DNA of 5,376 nucleotides from Actinomycetota bacterium. GTDB taxonomy: Bacteria > Actinomycetota > Thermoleophilia > Gaiellales > Gaiellaceae. Below, one piece after another: positions 5,277 through 5,376 of the stretch. The notes below the pieces were generated by a model. That model ran no database searches. It saw only the letters and a list, made by a program, of their open reading frames with translations, and was not told the DNA's origin. Each line of letters begins with the position of its first letter. Within the stretch, counting starts at the first letter, position 1. Location of the stretch: positions 1 through 5,376 of the forward strand of contig JACCTQ010000134.1 of assembly GCA_013812265.1 (NCBI GenBank). Reading direction: 5' to 3'. Both the position numbers and the translations under genes were made by a program.

Positions 5277-5376
5277 TCACCGTTCTGTTCGTGGCTGCCT
5301 CGAGGCACTCGAGGTGTCCGTCCGACGGATGCGAGCGCCCAGATGCAGCCCCGCGATCAAGCCCGCGCCGGGCGAG
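5277..5376 (-). CDS. Possible C-terminal end of an unknown gene running in from beyond the window
   Basis: On the minus strand a frame open from the window edge ends at TGA (5279-5277). It reads SPGAGLIAGLHLGARIRPTD and then a Ser/Arg-rich tail ending QPRTER. Third positions are mostly G/C and the sequence could be a protein C-terminus. Only about 32 codons are visible, the plus strand is also open here, and no family is recognised. Speculative. Confidence 0.2.
   Translation of the reverse strand, partial: SPGAGLIAGLHLGARIRRTDTSSASRQPRTER

Noticed and set aside
5223..5376. Possible continuation of the cysteine synthase (in-frame LQRLSA could follow VR after a 21-base insertion)
   Set aside because: Only five residues fit loosely and none of the three frames continues with family sequence afterwards.
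1..5376. CRISPR array, rRNA, complete tRNA or defence/toxin-antitoxin system
   Set aside because: No regularly spaced repeats, RNA gene signatures or characteristic gene pairs were found on either strand.

Overview
The window is GC-rich, with G/C strongly preferred at third codon positions. Short intergenic gaps, GTG starts, strong AGGAGG ribosome sites and the protein families all point to a high-GC actinobacterium. From remembered resemblance of the proteins my best guess is the Thermoleophilia (Gaiellales/Solirubrobacterales) or an uncultured relative; I cannot prove this from the sequence.

Layout. (1) 2-1027 (+) is the 3' part of a gene for a helical, His/Asp/Glu-containing protein of a type I associate with actinobacterial 'Rieske-type' proteins, though no Rieske cluster motif is in the visible part. 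(2) 1076-2011 (-), convergent with it, is a complete R2-like ligand-binding oxidase (R2lox) type di-metal protein. All six metal ligands and the Val/Tyr pair known to crosslink in R2lox are present at the expected spacings. A GTAAC-N4-GTTAC palindrome lies just upstream of its start. (3) 2037-2350 (+) is a weakly coding stretch in which the likely reading frame changes. (4) 2351-2470 (+) is a 39-residue Lys/Arg-rich protein with a good ribosome site. (5) 2471-2956 (-) is the wreck of an ankyrin-repeat gene: its ribosome site and GTG start are intact, but the homologous protein is spread over different frames by several indels. (6) 3187-3522 (+) is a small secreted PepSY protein, preceded by three 11-bp-spaced TCTCAT-like half-sites that look like an OmpR-family response-regulator operator, and followed by a 13-bp hairpin. 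(7) 3536/3638-4987 (+) is a lipoprotein with a conserved beta-rich domain and a helical C-terminal domain. It has no convincing start codon before its signal peptide. (8) 4988-5376 is a disturbed end: the first 15 codons of a cysteine synthase-like gene, cut off next to a REP-like palindrome end.

There is no evidence of a single multi-gene system. The genes look like independent accessory units: a stress or lipid-oxidation enzyme, two envelope/secreted proteins, one probably under two-component control, and two broken genes. The most informative items are the R2lox gene, the PepSY operator, the multi-frameshift ankyrin pseudogene, the start-codon anomaly of the lipoprotein and the truncated cysK-like fragment.
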